From WHSV01 sp050693895 (GTDB lineage: Bacteria; Actinomycetota; CADDZG01; WHSQ01), in contig JBOGWS010000009.1 in NCBI GenBank assembly GCA_050693895.1, positions 1 to 64,000 of the forward strand: a DNA stretch of 64,000 bases, read 5' to 3'. Positions 8,876-17,537 of this stretch are shown piece after piece. The stretch's first letter is position 1; every line of letters begins with the position of its first letter. Made by a program: the position numbers and the translations under genes. Under the pieces are notes generated by a model. The model saw only the letters and a program-made list of their open reading frames with translations, searched no databases and was not told the origin of the DNA.

Positions 8876-9297
8876 CCGACGAGTTCAGGATCTCGAGTGA
8901 GCTCGCCGAGGAGATGGTTCAGCACTGTATCGAAGGCCGTCCGAACGAGGCCTGCGGGATGCTCGCCGCGAAAGCCGGGGAGACCGTAAAGCTCTTCAAG
9001 ATGGCCAACGCCTCGAGAAGCCCCGTGCGTTACTCGCTCGAGCCGACCGAGCAGCTCGCGGTCTACAACGTGCTCGACGAGCAGGGCTGGGATCTCGGGG
9101 GCGTGTTTCACAGCCACACGCACACCGAGGGCTACCCGTCGCCGACCGACGTGCGTCTCGCCAGCGAGGACGTGCCCTACGTGATCGTCTCCCTCGCCAC
9201 GGATCCAATCGAGATCCGAGCCTTTCGGATCATCAAGAGCGAATGGGGGGCCGAGGAGGGCGAGATCCAGGAGATCCCGGTCACGATTCTTCCCTGA
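8872..9297 (+). CDS. mec: JAMM/MPN+ metallopeptidase (Mec-like, M67)
   Basis: 141 residues from GTG 8872, overlapping the selD stop by 4 bases. It carries the JAMM zinc protease motif: Glu in RPNEACGML (residue about 22), HSHTH and the downstream Asp in HSHTHTEGYPSPTDVRLAS. The M. tuberculosis homologue Mec(+) (Rv1334) releases cysteine from the CysO-cysteine adduct. The next genes are cysO and cysM in the same order as in M. tuberculosis, so the same role is expected. Here it may also trim the CysO tail, which extends two residues past GG. Confidence 0.88.
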   Translation: MTDEFRISSELAEEMVQHCIEGRPNEACGMLAAKAGETVKLFKMANASRSPVRYSLEPTEQLAVYNVLDEQGWDLGGVFHSHTHTEGYPSPTDVRLASEDVPYVIVSLATDPIEIRAFRIIKSEWGAEEGEIQEIPVTILP

Positions 9298-9384
9298 GCC
9301 AGGTCACCCCCAATCGAGGAATATCCGGCGCCTCGCCCTTGGTTGAGTAGCTGTAGACTTAACAACATTTACAAGGGAGGAAAA

Positions 9385-9666
9385 GTGCCTGTTGCCGTTC
9401 GCATCCCAACCGTTTTCCGCAAGTACACCAGCGGCGAATCGCAGGTGCAGGTGGATCCCGGCACGATCGGGGACCTGATCGGCCAGCTCGACAACCGCTA
9501 CCCGGGCTTCAAGCGCCAGGTGCTGACCGACGACGGAAGCCTCCACCGGTTCATCAACGTCTACGTCAACGACGAGGACATCCGCTACATCGAGAGGCTC
9601 AACACCGAGGCCACCGAGGGCGACACCGTGGCCCTGCTCCCGAGCGTGGCTGGAGGGGTTACCTGA
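9385..9666 (+). CDS. cysO: Sulfur-carrier protein CysO (ThiS/MoaD family) with extended C-terminus
   Basis: 93 residues from GTG 9385, with GGGAGG at 9375-9380. It is a ubiquitin-fold sulfur carrier closely resembling mycobacterial CysO: VRIPTVFRKYTSG, LHRFINVYVNDEDIRY and the C-terminal LLPSVAGG. In CysO the C-terminal Gly is thiocarboxylated and donates sulfur to O-phosphoserine bound by CysM. Here two residues (Val-Thr) follow the GG, so the carrier glycine is not terminal as translated. Processing, presumably by the adjacent JAMM protease, would be needed. Confidence 0.92.
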   Translation: MPVAVRIPTVFRKYTSGESQVQVDPGTIGDLIGQLDNRYPGFKRQVLTDDGSLHRFINVYVNDEDIRYIERLNTEATEGDTVALLPSVAGGVT

Positions 9667-9670
9667 GTTC

Positions 9671-10612
9671 GTGAAGTACAAGTCCATCCTGGATGCCATC
9701 GGGCAGACCCCGCTGGTCCAGGTGCCGAGCCTGAGCCCCGTCGACAACGTCCGGATCTGGGTCAAGCTCGAGGGCCAGAACCCCACAGGCTCGGTCAAGG
9801 ACCGGGTCGCTCTGGCCCTGATCGAGGCGGGTGAGGCCTCCGGCGAGTTGACCAGGGACCGCATCGTCCTCGAGCCGACCTCGGGCAACACCGGCGTCTC
9901 CCTGGCGATGGTCTGCTCGATCCGGGGCTACCGCTTCATCGCGGTGATGCCCGACAACGCGTCGGCCGAGAGGGTTTCACTACTCAACGCCTTCGGCGCG
10001 GAAATCGTCTACTCCGAGGGGGCCAAGGGCACCAACGGCTCCGTCGCACTTGCCCAGGAGATGGCGCGCGACGACAGGTACCACATGCCGTTTCAATACG
10101 GTAACGAGGCCAACGTCAGGGCTCACTACAACGGCACGGGCCAGGAGATCATCGACGACCTACCCGAGGTCAAGGCCTTCGTCGCGGGACTCGGAACCGG
10201 CGGAACGCTCACCGGCGTGGGCCGCAGACTGAAGGAACATGACGCGGCGATCAAGGTCATCGCGGCCGAGCCGCAACTCGGCGAACTGGTCTATGGGCTT
10301 CGCTCGCTCGAGGATGGCTACGTGCCGCCGATCTTCGATCCCGACATCCTCGACGGAAAGATCATGGTCCGGGCGCGCGAGTCGATCGCGTGGACCAGGG
10401 AGCTTCTGACCAAGGAGGGAATCTTCGCCGGGATCTCGGCGGGAGCCGTCATCTGGGTGGCCCAACGAACCGCCGAGCGATTGAGCTCGCAGGGCGGTGG
10501 CGATGTCGTCTGTCTCCTCGCCGATGCCGGCTGGAAGTACATCTCGACCGAGGCCTGGACACAGGACATCGACACCGCAGAGGAGCAGGTCGAAGCCGTC
10601 CTCTGGTGGTAA
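9671..10612 (+). CDS. cysM: CysO-dependent cysteine synthase CysM
   Basis: 313 residues from GTG 9671. PLP-dependent fold type II enzyme: the Schiff-base lysine lies in NPTGSVKDRVA (about residue 42), the substrate loop is PTSGNTGVSLA, and the phosphate loop is GLGTGGTLTG. The C-terminus ends in AVLWW, like the flexible tail of M. tuberculosis CysM that senses the active site. With CysO-thiocarboxylate as sulfur donor and O-phosphoserine as likely acceptor it makes cysteine. It sits 4 bases after cysO. Confidence 0.92.
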   Translation: MKYKSILDAIGQTPLVQVPSLSPVDNVRIWVKLEGQNPTGSVKDRVALALIEAGEASGELTRDRIVLEPTSGNTGVSLAMVCSIRGYRFIAVMPDNASAERVSLLNAFGAEIVYSEGAKGTNGSVALAQEMARDDRYHMPFQYGNEANVRAHYNGTGQEIIDDLPEVKAFVAGLGTGGTLTGVGRRLKEHDAAIKVIAAEPQLGELVYGLRSLEDGYVPPIFDPDILDGKIMVRARESIAWTRELLTKEGIFAGISAGAVIWVAQRTAERLSSQGGGDVVCLLADAGWKYISTEAWTQDIDTAEEQVEAVLWW

Positions 10613-10708
10613 GCGAGCTCGCTCGCCGATGAGTTCGTGTTGGTCGACTGAAATCCTGCGTCGGCCCATTAGGGTGAGGCCCGCCAGAAGCATCGCTCAG
10701 GGAGAATG

Positions 10709-11527
10709 ATGTCCGACCGCAGGCCGATTGGGATGTTCGACTCCGGTGTTGGGGGCCTTACCGTCGCCCGCGCCGTGATCGACCTATTGCCTCACGAGGA
10801 CCTGATCTATTTCGGCGACGTCGAGCGCTGTCCCTACGGGCCCCGGCCGGCGGACGAGGTCAGGCGCTTCGCCCTCGAGATCATGGAAGTGCTCGTCACC
10901 CAAGACGTGAAGCTTCTGGTCGTGGCGTGCAACTCGGCGGCCTCAACCGCACTCGACGCCGCGAAAAAGCGTTACGACCTTCCGATCATCTCGGTGATCG
11001 AGCCCGGTGTTCACGCCGCCGTGGCGGCCACTCGCAGCCGCCGGATCGGGCTGATCGGAACGCAGGCGACCGTCGACTCGGGGGCCTACGACCGAGCCGT
11101 CGCCGAGACGCGGGCGAACGTGACGTTCGTGTCGCGGGCCTGTCCCCGCTTCGTCGAGTTCGTCGAGCGAGGCGACACCACCTCGGATGAGGTCATCGCG
11201 CTGGCTCAGGGATACCTCGCGCCGCTGAAGGAGCAGGAGGTCGACACCCTCATCCTTGGTTGCACACACTACCCCTTGCTGTCGGGAGTCATTCAATACG
11301 TCATGGGTGAGAGTGTTGTGCTCGTTTCGTCGGCGGAGGCGACGGCAACCGATGTGTTCGCCGCGTTGCGCAACCGAGACCTCATCACCGACCAGCAGCC
11401 GCTCGGGACGCACCGCTTCATCTCGTCGAGCGCCGAAGGGTCGTTCTCCGAGCTGGGGATCCGCTTCCTGGGGCCGGAGTTCGGTCAGGTGGAGCATTAC
11501 CCGTGGCCACATGAGGCCCGAGCGTGA
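10709..11527 (+). CDS. murI: Glutamate racemase MurI
   Basis: 272 residues from ATG 10709. ATG 10706 is also possible, but AGGGAG at 10699-10704 is better spaced for 10709. It provides D-glutamate for peptidoglycan. Both catalytic cysteines are present: ACNSAAS (about residue 73) and GCTHYPLL (about residue 183). The N-terminal DSGVGGLTVARAV and the YFGDVERCPYG segment are typical. It is the fourth member of the mycobacterial-type block; the rhomboid gene found between cysM and murI in M. tuberculosis is absent. Confidence 0.95.
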   Translation: MSDRRPIGMFDSGVGGLTVARAVIDLLPHEDLIYFGDVERCPYGPRPADEVRRFALEIMEVLVTQDVKLLVVACNSAASTALDAAKKRYDLPIISVIEPGVHAAVAATRSRRIGLIGTQATVDSGAYDRAVAETRANVTFVSRACPRFVEFVERGDTTSDEVIALAQGYLAPLKEQEVDTLILGCTHYPLLSGVIQYVMGESVVLVSSAEATATDVFAALRNRDLITDQQPLGTHRFISSSAEGSFSELGIRFLGPEFGQVEHYPWPHEARA

Positions 11528-12264
11528 GTTTCAACGTCACCGTTCTGGGCTGCTCCGGCGTCTATCAAACGCGCGATCTGGCCGCGTCCGGCTTCCTTGT
11601 CGAGATCGACGGCGGGCATTGGCTCATCGACATGGGCGGCGGAACGTGGCGAAACCTGTTCTCCCAAATGGACTATCGTGACCTTGACGGTGTCTTTCTG
11701 ACTCACCGTCACCCCGATCACACCATCGACATCTGGCAGTTCTTCCACGCCCGGCACTACGGTGACGTCCCCGAGAGCAAGATTCCCCTCTGGGCGCCGC
11801 AGGAGACCATCGACCGGCTCGTCGCCTTCGACGACGGAGTTTCCGAGAGCTTCGCGCTCGAGCCCGTGGACGAGACTAGCGAGGTGAGGTTCGGAGACGC
11901 CCGCTTGACCTTTGGGCGCATGCAGCATCCCCCGGTCACTCTCGGCGTTCGTATCGAACATGGTGATGACACCGTTGCCTACACCGCCGACACCGGGCCG
12001 GAGGGTGACATCGAGGGGATCGCCACCGGGGTGAACGTCTTACTTTGTGAGGCGACCGCGCAGGACGCCGACGAGCCCTGGTGGGGTCACCTCAGCGCGA
12101 GCGACGCGGCGAGAATCGCAGCTCGCTGTGGCGTGGATCGCCTCGTGCTCACTCACCTTCGACCCGAGAGCGATCGCGACCTGTCCCTCCAGCAAGCGCG
12201 CCGAGCGGCCCCCGGTTTGAGCATTGAGCTTGCAACCGATGGAATGAAACTGGAGGTGGGTTGA
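11524..12264 (+). CDS. MBL-fold hydrolase, Rv1339-like (cyclic nucleotide phosphodiesterase type)
   Basis: 246 residues from GTG 11524, overlapping murI by 4 bases. Metallo-beta-lactamase fold with THRHPDH (residues about 59-65) and downstream ligands in TADTGPEGD (Asp) and LTHLRPES (His). By position it is the counterpart of M. tuberculosis Rv1339, described as an atypical class II cAMP phosphodiesterase; RNase Z-like activity is the alternative for this fold. The last base pairs overlap the rph start (TGATG). Confidence 0.82.
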   Translation: MSFNVTVLGCSGVYQTRDLAASGFLVEIDGGHWLIDMGGGTWRNLFSQMDYRDLDGVFLTHRHPDHTIDIWQFFHARHYGDVPESKIPLWAPQETIDRLVAFDDGVSESFALEPVDETSEVRFGDARLTFGRMQHPPVTLGVRIEHGDDTVAYTADTGPEGDIEGIATGVNVLLCEATAQDADEPWWGHLSASDAARIAARCGVDRLVLTHLRPESDRDLSLQQARRAAPGLSIELATDGMKLEVG

Positions 12265-12995
12265 TGGCCCGCGTCGACGGGCGCGCACCAGATGAGTTGA
12301 GGCCGGTCTCCATGACGCCCGGCTTCATGCCGAATGCCGAGGGCTCGTGTCTTATCGAGATGGGTGACACAAAGGTCATCTGTACGGCGACGGTCGAGGA
12401 CAATGTCCCGCGCTGGATGTCGAACAAGGGACGAGGGTGGGTGACGGCCGAGTACTCGATGCTGCCTCGTTCGACCAGCGAGCGAGTTCGCAGGGAGGTC
12501 AACAAGGGCCGGCCTTCGGGGCGCACCCAGGAGATCCAGCGACTCATCGGACGGAGCCTGCGAGCGATCACCGACCTGGATGCTCTGGGCGAACGCAGCG
12601 TCATCGTCGACTGTGACGTGCTACAGGCGGACGGGGGAACTCGGACGGCGTCCATCACGGGAGCGTTCGTCGCGCTATCCCTTGCCTTCGAGCAACTAGA
12701 GGAACGCGGCGCGGTCGCATCGGTTCCGTTGATGGACTCGGTTTCTGCGATAAGCGTCGGCATTGTCGACGGAGTCCCTTGTCTCGATCTCAACTACATC
12801 GAGGATGCGAAGGCCGGCGTGGACATGAACGTCGTGATGACGGGAGCGGGCCGGCTCGTCGAAGTGCAGGGCACCGCCGAGCACGGCACCTTCGACCGGA
12901 GCGAGCTCGACCAGTTGCTCGACCTCGCAACCAAGGGAATCGGGGAGCTCACGGGCGAACAGGAAACGACGCTCGGCGCGCCGGAGGCGGATTGA
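12264..12995 (+). CDS. rph: RNase PH
   Basis: 243 residues from ATG 12264 with GGAGGTGG just upstream. Phosphorolytic 3'-5' exoribonuclease trimming tRNA 3' ends. Family hallmarks: R-P-V at the N-terminus, GDTKVICTATVE, GWVTAEYSMLPRST, GRTQEIQRLIGRSLRA (phosphate-binding Arg) and DCDVLQADGGTRTASITGA. Length matches the family. The stop overlaps the rdgB TTG start. Confidence 0.96.
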   Translation: MARVDGRAPDELRPVSMTPGFMPNAEGSCLIEMGDTKVICTATVEDNVPRWMSNKGRGWVTAEYSMLPRSTSERVRREVNKGRPSGRTQEIQRLIGRSLRAITDLDALGERSVIVDCDVLQADGGTRTASITGAFVALSLAFEQLEERGAVASVPLMDSVSAISVGIVDGVPCLDLNYIEDAKAGVDMNVVMTGAGRLVEVQGTAEHGTFDRSELDQLLDLATKGIGELTGEQETTLGAPEAD

Positions 12996-13618
12996 AAGCC
13001 ATCCTCGCCTCTCGCAACAGACACAAGGTGGAGCAGGTGCAGCGTTTGCTCGTCGGCATGGAACTGGTGCCCGTGGACCAGGTGGCGCCGGACCTCGAGC
13101 TCGATGAACCGTTTGACACGTTCGAGGCAAACGCGCTGGCGAAGGCGCGAGCAGTCACCGGGGCCACCGGCCAACCCGCTGTAGCCGATGACTCAGGCCT
13201 CGAAGTGGACGCGCTCGACGGCGCGCCCGGGGTCCTATCCGCCCGCTACGCGGGTGATGACGCCAGTGATTCTGACAACAACGCCAAGCTGGTTGCCGCG
13301 CTCGAAGACGTCGACGCGAGCGAATGCACCGGCCGCTATCGGTGTGTCGCTGTGCTAGTCCTTCCCGGCGGTCAGGAGTTCGTGGCCGAGGGAAGTTGCG
13401 AGGGCCGGATCACTCTGGAGGGCCGGGGTGAACTGGGTTTCGGCTACGACCCCCACTTCATTCCCGCCGTCAACGGGGGCCGCGAAACTCGGACGATGGG
13501 CGAGATTCCGCTCGATGAAAAACTCGCGTTCAGCCATCGAGGCCGGGCGTTCAGAGCCCTGGTCGCCAAACTGAAGCGCGACGCGTTCATCCTCGATCCT
13601 CAGGACAACACCGCTTGA
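12992..13618 (+). CDS. rdgB: RdgB/HAM1 non-canonical purine NTP pyrophosphatase
   Basis: 208 residues from TTG 12992, with GGAGG at 12983-12987. Hydrolyses dITP/XTP to keep deaminated purines out of nucleic acids. Visible motifs are the N-terminal ASRNRHKVEQ (the usual SxNxxK position), TFEANALAKA, ADDSGLEVDAL, APGVLSARYAG, GELGFGYDPHFIP and the C-terminal LAFSHRGRAFRAL. It is the counterpart of Rv1341 and ends the mycobacterial-type block. Confidence 0.95.
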   Translation: MKAILASRNRHKVEQVQRLLVGMELVPVDQVAPDLELDEPFDTFEANALAKARAVTGATGQPAVADDSGLEVDALDGAPGVLSARYAGDDASDSDNNAKLVAALEDVDASECTGRYRCVAVLVLPGGQEFVAEGSCEGRITLEGRGELGFGYDPHFIPAVNGGRETRTMGEIPLDEKLAFSHRGRAFRALVAKLKRDAFILDPQDNTA

Positions 13619-13619
13619 C

Positions 13620-14288
13620 GTGAACGACGAACAGGAGGATCTCACCGATGCGATCTCGCAACTGCGCGTGACGCGTTCCACAGAGGGGCTCGACGAGAGC
13701 GACATCGATCCAGATCCATTCGTTCAGTTCGGCGCGTGGATGCGGGACGCACTTGATGCAAAGCTGCGCATGCCGAACGAGATGACACTCGCCACGGTCG
13801 ACCGACACGGGAGGCCCGTCGCGCGCATCGTCCTGCTCAAGGGTGTCGACGAACACGGGTTTACGTTCTTCACCAACTACGAGAGCCGAAAGGGCAAGCA
13901 ACTGGCGGACAATCCCCACGCCGCTCTCGTCTTTTACTGGGCCGAGCTCGAGCGTCAGGTCGATGTCACCGGCCGGGTCGAGAGAGTGTCTTTCGAGGAA
14001 TCGGACGAATACTGGCGCACCCGGCCCCCGGAAAGCCGCAGAGCGGCCTGGGCCTCACGTCAAAGTGAGGTGATTCAGAACCGCGCCGAGCTAGAGGAAC
14101 GCGCCCGGGAAATCGAGAAACGGTGGCCCGACGACGATGACATCCCCCTACCCCCGTTCTGGGGTGGGTTCAGGCTCATCCCCAAAACCATCGAGTTCTG
14201 GCAGGGTCGCCCCAACCGGCTGCACGATCGCTTGATTTACAAACGAGCAGCGGGCATGGGGTGGCTCATCGAGCGGCTGTCGCCATAG
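13620..14288 (+). CDS. pdxH: Pyridoxamine 5'-phosphate oxidase PdxH
   Basis: 222 residues from GTG 13620, one base after rdgB. FMN-dependent oxidase making pyridoxal phosphate. Typical segments are PNEMTLATVDRHGRPVARIVLLKG, FFTNYESRKGKQLADNP, FYWAELERQVDVTGRVE, SRQSEVI and the C-terminal PPFWGGFRLIP then FWQGRPNRLHDR. PLP is the cofactor of cysM upstream, although the link may be coincidental. Its end overlaps hisN by 23 bases tail to tail. Confidence 0.95.
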   Translation: MNDEQEDLTDAISQLRVTRSTEGLDESDIDPDPFVQFGAWMRDALDAKLRMPNEMTLATVDRHGRPVARIVLLKGVDEHGFTFFTNYESRKGKQLADNPHAALVFYWAELERQVDVTGRVERVSFEESDEYWRTRPPESRRAAWASRQSEVIQNRAELEERAREIEKRWPDDDDIPLPPFWGGFRLIPKTIEFWQGRPNRLHDRLIYKRAAGMGWLIERLSP

Positions 14289-15090
14289 CAACGACGGTGT
14301 CGTGCAACACGCCGTTGGATGACAGGCACGTGCCTTCGCCGCTGAACGGCGAACCGTCGATGTGAGATAGCCTGCCGCCCGCCTCCTCGAGGATGATCTC
14401 GAGTGCGGCGACGTCCCATAGCGAAACACTCGGCTCAAGCATCACATGGCCGGCGCCGCGCGCGACGAGCATGTGACCCCAGAAGTCTCCGAAACCGCGC
14501 GAGCGCCAAGTCTCGGTGATGAGTTTGGCCTGAAGGTGCTCGAGATCGTATTGGTCTTGCGGCCCGGCCGAGCCCGCCCCGCGCCGGTAGAAGCCCTTCT
14601 CACCTCCGAAGAAAACTGTGGCGTCCTCGAGTGCGTCGACTTCGTCCACCGCGATGCGATGGCCGTTGAAGCGGGCACGCTCTCCGAGTGCCGCGTCGTA
14701 GGTCTCGTTGAGGGCGGGGGCATGTGCGACGCCGACGATGCTGCGGTCGTCGATCCTCAGCGCCACGAGCGTCGCCCAGACGGGGACCTCGCTCATGAAG
14801 TTGTTCGTGCCGTCGATGGGATCGACGACCCAGGTAGGCGCACCACGTACGGGCTCGCCCCCCGATGCCGCGGTCAGACCCTCCTCCTCACCCAGCACGT
14901 TGTGGTCGGGCCAGGCGGAGCCGATGTGCTCGCGAATCGTTGCCTCGGTGGCAAGGTCGGCCTCGGTCACCCACGATCCGTCGTTCTTGCGACTCCGCTG
15001 AAGATCCGTTCGGTAATGATCGCTGGCCACCGCGCCGCCGATCCTGGCGACATCGATGGCGAACTGGAGTTCCTTCGAGTAGTCGGGCAT
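14266..15090 (-). CDS. hisN: Inositol-monophosphatase family histidinol-phosphatase (HisN-like)
   Basis: 274 residues from ATG 15090; the frame is open through the tRNA gene upstream, but that part is translated tRNA. Mg-dependent phosphatase motifs are present: Glu in LGEEEGL, DPIDGTNNF (residues about 86-94) and WDVAALEIILEEAGG. The segment RSRGFGDFWGHMLVARG resembles HisN rather than inositol monophosphatases, so histidinol phosphate is the likelier substrate. A short run encoding GAGSAGPQ (about 14558-14583) matches the 33-base tandem repeat found upstream of the tRNA. Confidence 0.85.
   Translation of the reverse strand: MPDYSKELQFAIDVARIGGAVASDHYRTDLQRSRKNDGSWVTEADLATEATIREHIGSAWPDHNVLGEEEGLTAASGGEPVRGAPTWVVDPIDGTNNFMSEVPVWATLVALRIDDRSIVGVAHAPALNETYDAALGERARFNGHRIAVDEVDALEDATVFFGGEKGFYRRGAGSAGPQDQYDLEHLQAKLITETWRSRGFGDFWGHMLVARGAGHVMLEPSVSLWDVAALEIILEEAGGRLSHIDGSPFSGEGTCLSSNGVLHDTVVAMATAAR
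14558..14583. repeat. Copy of the 33-base repeat core inside hisN
   Basis: 26 bases matching, with one mismatch, the core of the tandem repeat at 15229-15294, in the same orientation. Twenty consecutive bases (14564-14583) are identical. It lies in a stretch coding for a Gly/Ala-rich loop of HisN. Confidence 0.7.
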
Positions 15091-15129
15091 GCCGACACGA
15101 TAAGCGCCGCGGCAGCAATGCCACATTTG

Positions 15130-15214
<85 letters not shown>

Positions 15215-15228
15215 ACGTCGATTCATGC

Positions 15229-15294
15229 TATCTGCGGTCCGGCCGAGCCCGCCCCGCGCGGTATCTGCGGTCCGGCCGAGCCCGCCCCGCGCGG
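15229..15294. repeat. Perfect 2 x 33-base tandem repeat
   Basis: Two identical 33-base units (15229-15261 and 15262-15294) starting TATCTGCGGTCCGGCC and ending CCGCGCGG, GC-rich, between tRNA-Leu and the end of the ABC-F gene. A third, partial copy lies inside hisN at 14558-14583. Confidence 0.95.
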
Positions 15295-15301
15295 TAAGGG
15301 C

Positions 15302-16891
15302 TCAGGCCATCGAAACGAGGTCCAGCAGGTCGTCGCTCCAGTAGTCGAGGTTGCCCTCGGGCATGTAGAGCACCCGGTCGGGGGTCAGCGCTCGCACGAA
15401 GTCGACGTCGTGGCTCACGACCATCATCGCTCCCGGCCACCGACTGAGGGCATCTGCGATCGCGGTCAACGACGGAGGGTCGAGGTTATTGGTCGGCTCG
15501 TCGAGCAGCAGCAGGTTGTGCTTCCCGGCCACGAGCTGAGCCAGCGCCAGCTTCGTCTTTTCGCCGCCAGACAATGTGCCGGCGTCCTGAAACGCGATGT
15601 CTCCGCTCAACCCGAACATGCCGGCGAGCGAGCGCAGTTGCTGGTCTGGGGCCCCGGACATGTTGCGCATGTGCCACAGCAGATCGTGTCCCGGCGTAAT
15701 TCCCTCGTGCTCCTGAGCGTAGTAGCCGAGCGAGACACCGACACCACTGCTGACCTCGCCCGAGTCGGCCTCGGTGACACCAGCCAGGATGCGAAGAAGC
15801 GACGTTTTTCCGGCGCCGTTCAACCCCATGACGAACAGTCGCTCCCCGCGCCCGAGGTCGAAGTCGAGGTCTTCGAACACCGGGGGACCGCCGTAACCTT
15901 TGCCAAGGTCCTCGACGGTGAGCACGACCTTTCCGCAATGAGGCGGCTCGGGGAAGCGGACGGTGATCGAACGCTCGGCCCGAGGAGCGCTGATCTGCTC
16001 GTCGCGCATCCTGCCCACGCGGCTGTCGATCATCTTCGCCGTCCGGGCTCGTCGCTCGGTCTGCCCCCGCATCGAATCGGCGAGCGTCGACAGCCGCTTT
16101 ATTTCCGAGGCCTGCCGGACCGCGATCTTTGTAAGCCGCACCTCGTCCTTCTTCCTTGCCTCCTTGTACTCCGAGTAGGTGCCCCGGTATTCCACGATCG
16201 TGCCCTCGTCGAGATGGAGCACGCGGGTTATCGATCTGTCGAGCAGAACGAGATCGTGGCTCACCACCAGAAGGGCGCCCTTGTATATGCCGAGAAACCT
16301 CATAAGCCAGGCCTTGGCATCCGTATCGAGGTGGTTGGTCGGCTCGTCGAGGACGAGTACATCGCTCCCGGCGAACAGGATCCGAGCGAGTTCGACCCGC
16401 CGCCGCTCGCCTCCTGAGAGAGCCGCTACTGGGAGCTCGAGGCGGTCATCGGGCAGTCCGAGACCGTGCGCGATGCGGTAGGCCTCCGCCTCGGCCGAGT
16501 ACCCACCGTCTGCGCGGTAGCGCTCCTCGGCCCGAGCGAACTTCTCGACGTTCTTCCGAGAAGCGTTCTCCTCGATTCGCAACCGCAGCTTCTCGATGCG
16601 CTCTGCCGCCTCGTCGAGCCCTCGCCCGGCGATGACATGGCCCAGCGCCGTGTTCTCGACCGACTGTGCGTGGAGACGCGGATCCTGGCGCAGATAGCCC
16701 AGCGCACCCTTTCGAGTGACGTGGCCCTCGACCGCGACGGACTCTCCGCCGACCACCTTGAGCATCGACGTCTTGCCGGCCCCGTTCCGGCCCACCAGGC
16801 CCACCTTGTCACCGGGATGAAGAGTGAACGACGCATCCACGACGACCAGGCGACCGCCGACTTCGACGCTGAGGTTTCGGGCTTGCAACAT
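15302..16891 (-). CDS. ABC-F family ATPase
   Basis: 529 residues with two ATPase cassettes and no membrane segments. Cassette 1: Walker A GRNGAGKTS (about 35), signature LSGGERRRVEL, Walker B VLVLDEPTNHLD. Cassette 2: GLNGAGKTS (about 347), LSGGEKTKLAL, LLLLDEPTNNLD. The linker between them is rich in Arg/Lys, as in ABC-F translation factors that enter the ribosomal E site (EttA, Uup and antibiotic-resistance members). The specific subfamily cannot be fixed from the sequence alone. A resistance role is possible but a housekeeping one is more likely. Confidence 0.93.
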   Translation of the reverse strand: MLQARNLSVEVGGRLVVVDASFTLHPGDKVGLVGRNGAGKTSMLKVVGGESVAVEGHVTRKGALGYLRQDPRLHAQSVENTALGHVIAGRGLDEAAERIEKLRLRIEENASRKNVEKFARAEERYRADGGYSAEAEAYRIAHGLGLPDDRLELPVAALSGGERRRVELARILFAGSDVLVLDEPTNHLDTDAKAWLMRFLGIYKGALLVVSHDLVLLDRSITRVLHLDEGTIVEYRGTYSEYKEARKKDEVRLTKIAVRQASEIKRLSTLADSMRGQTERRARTAKMIDSRVGRMRDEQISAPRAERSITVRFPEPPHCGKVVLTVEDLGKGYGGPPVFEDLDFDLGRGERLFVMGLNGAGKTSLLRILAGVTEADSGEVSSGVGVSLGYYAQEHEGITPGHDLLWHMRNMSGAPDQQLRSLAGMFGLSGDIAFQDAGTLSGGEKTKLALAQLVAGKHNLLLLDEPTNNLDPPSLTAIADALSRWPGAMMVVSHDVDFVRALTPDRVLYMPEGNLDYWSDDLLDLVSMA

Positions 16892-16995
16892 GAGACTTCC
16901 TTGCTACTTTTCGTCCTCCGAAATTATGACGGTGAGATCGGCGAGAATTCAGCCCCCCAACTGCCGGTTTTGACTTTGGGTTTCCGCCTGGAGAA

Positions 16996-17505
16996 CTAGT
17001 CCTCGATCTCGACCCGCTCCAGCACGACGTCGGTTTGGGGCCGGTCCTGGGCCCCGGTTGGGAGCGTCGAGATCTTGTCGACGACGTCCATACCCTCGGT
17101 CACCTCGCCGAAGATCGTGTGCTTGTTGTTCAACCACGGTGTGGGGATGACCGTCACGAAGAACTGAGATCCGTTGCTGTTCGGCCCCGCATTGGCCATG
17201 GCGAGCAGGCCCGGCTTGTCGAACTTCGGCCCCCCTGGGGAAAGCTCGTCCTCGAACTTGTAGCCCGGACCGCCCATGCCCGAGCCCAGGGGATCGCCGC
17301 CCTGAATCATGAACTCGGGAATCACTCGGTGGAAGATCGTTCCGTCGTAGAGCTTGTCGGACTTGCGCTCATTGTCGCGCGGATCACGCCACTCGCGCTT
17401 GCCGTTCGCCAGATCGACGAAGTTGGCAACCGCTATCGGGGCGTTATCCGCCAGCAGCTTGGCCTTGAATGTTCCCTCCGAGGTCACAAAAGTCGCGTTC
17501 GGCAT
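16996..17505 (-). CDS. ppiB: Cyclophilin-type peptidyl-prolyl isomerase
   Basis: 169 residues from ATG 17505, chosen because AGGAGGAGA lies just upstream; a longer frame to 17541 adds an unconserved stretch. Cyclophilin motifs: FHRVIPEFMIQGGDP (catalytic Arg), MANAGPNSNGSQFFV and WLNNKHTIFGEV. There is no signal peptide, so it is a cytoplasmic protein-folding catalyst. Confidence 0.95.
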   Translation of the reverse strand: MPNATFVTSEGTFKAKLLADNAPIAVANFVDLANGKREWRDPRDNERKSDKLYDGTIFHRVIPEFMIQGGDPLGSGMGGPGYKFEDELSPGGPKFDKPGLLAMANAGPNSNGSQFFVTVIPTPWLNNKHTIFGEVTEGMDVVDKISTLPTGAQDRPQTDVVLERVEIED

Positions 17506-17537
17506 GATCTCCTCCTGTTTCGATCTCTGAGCAGTGA

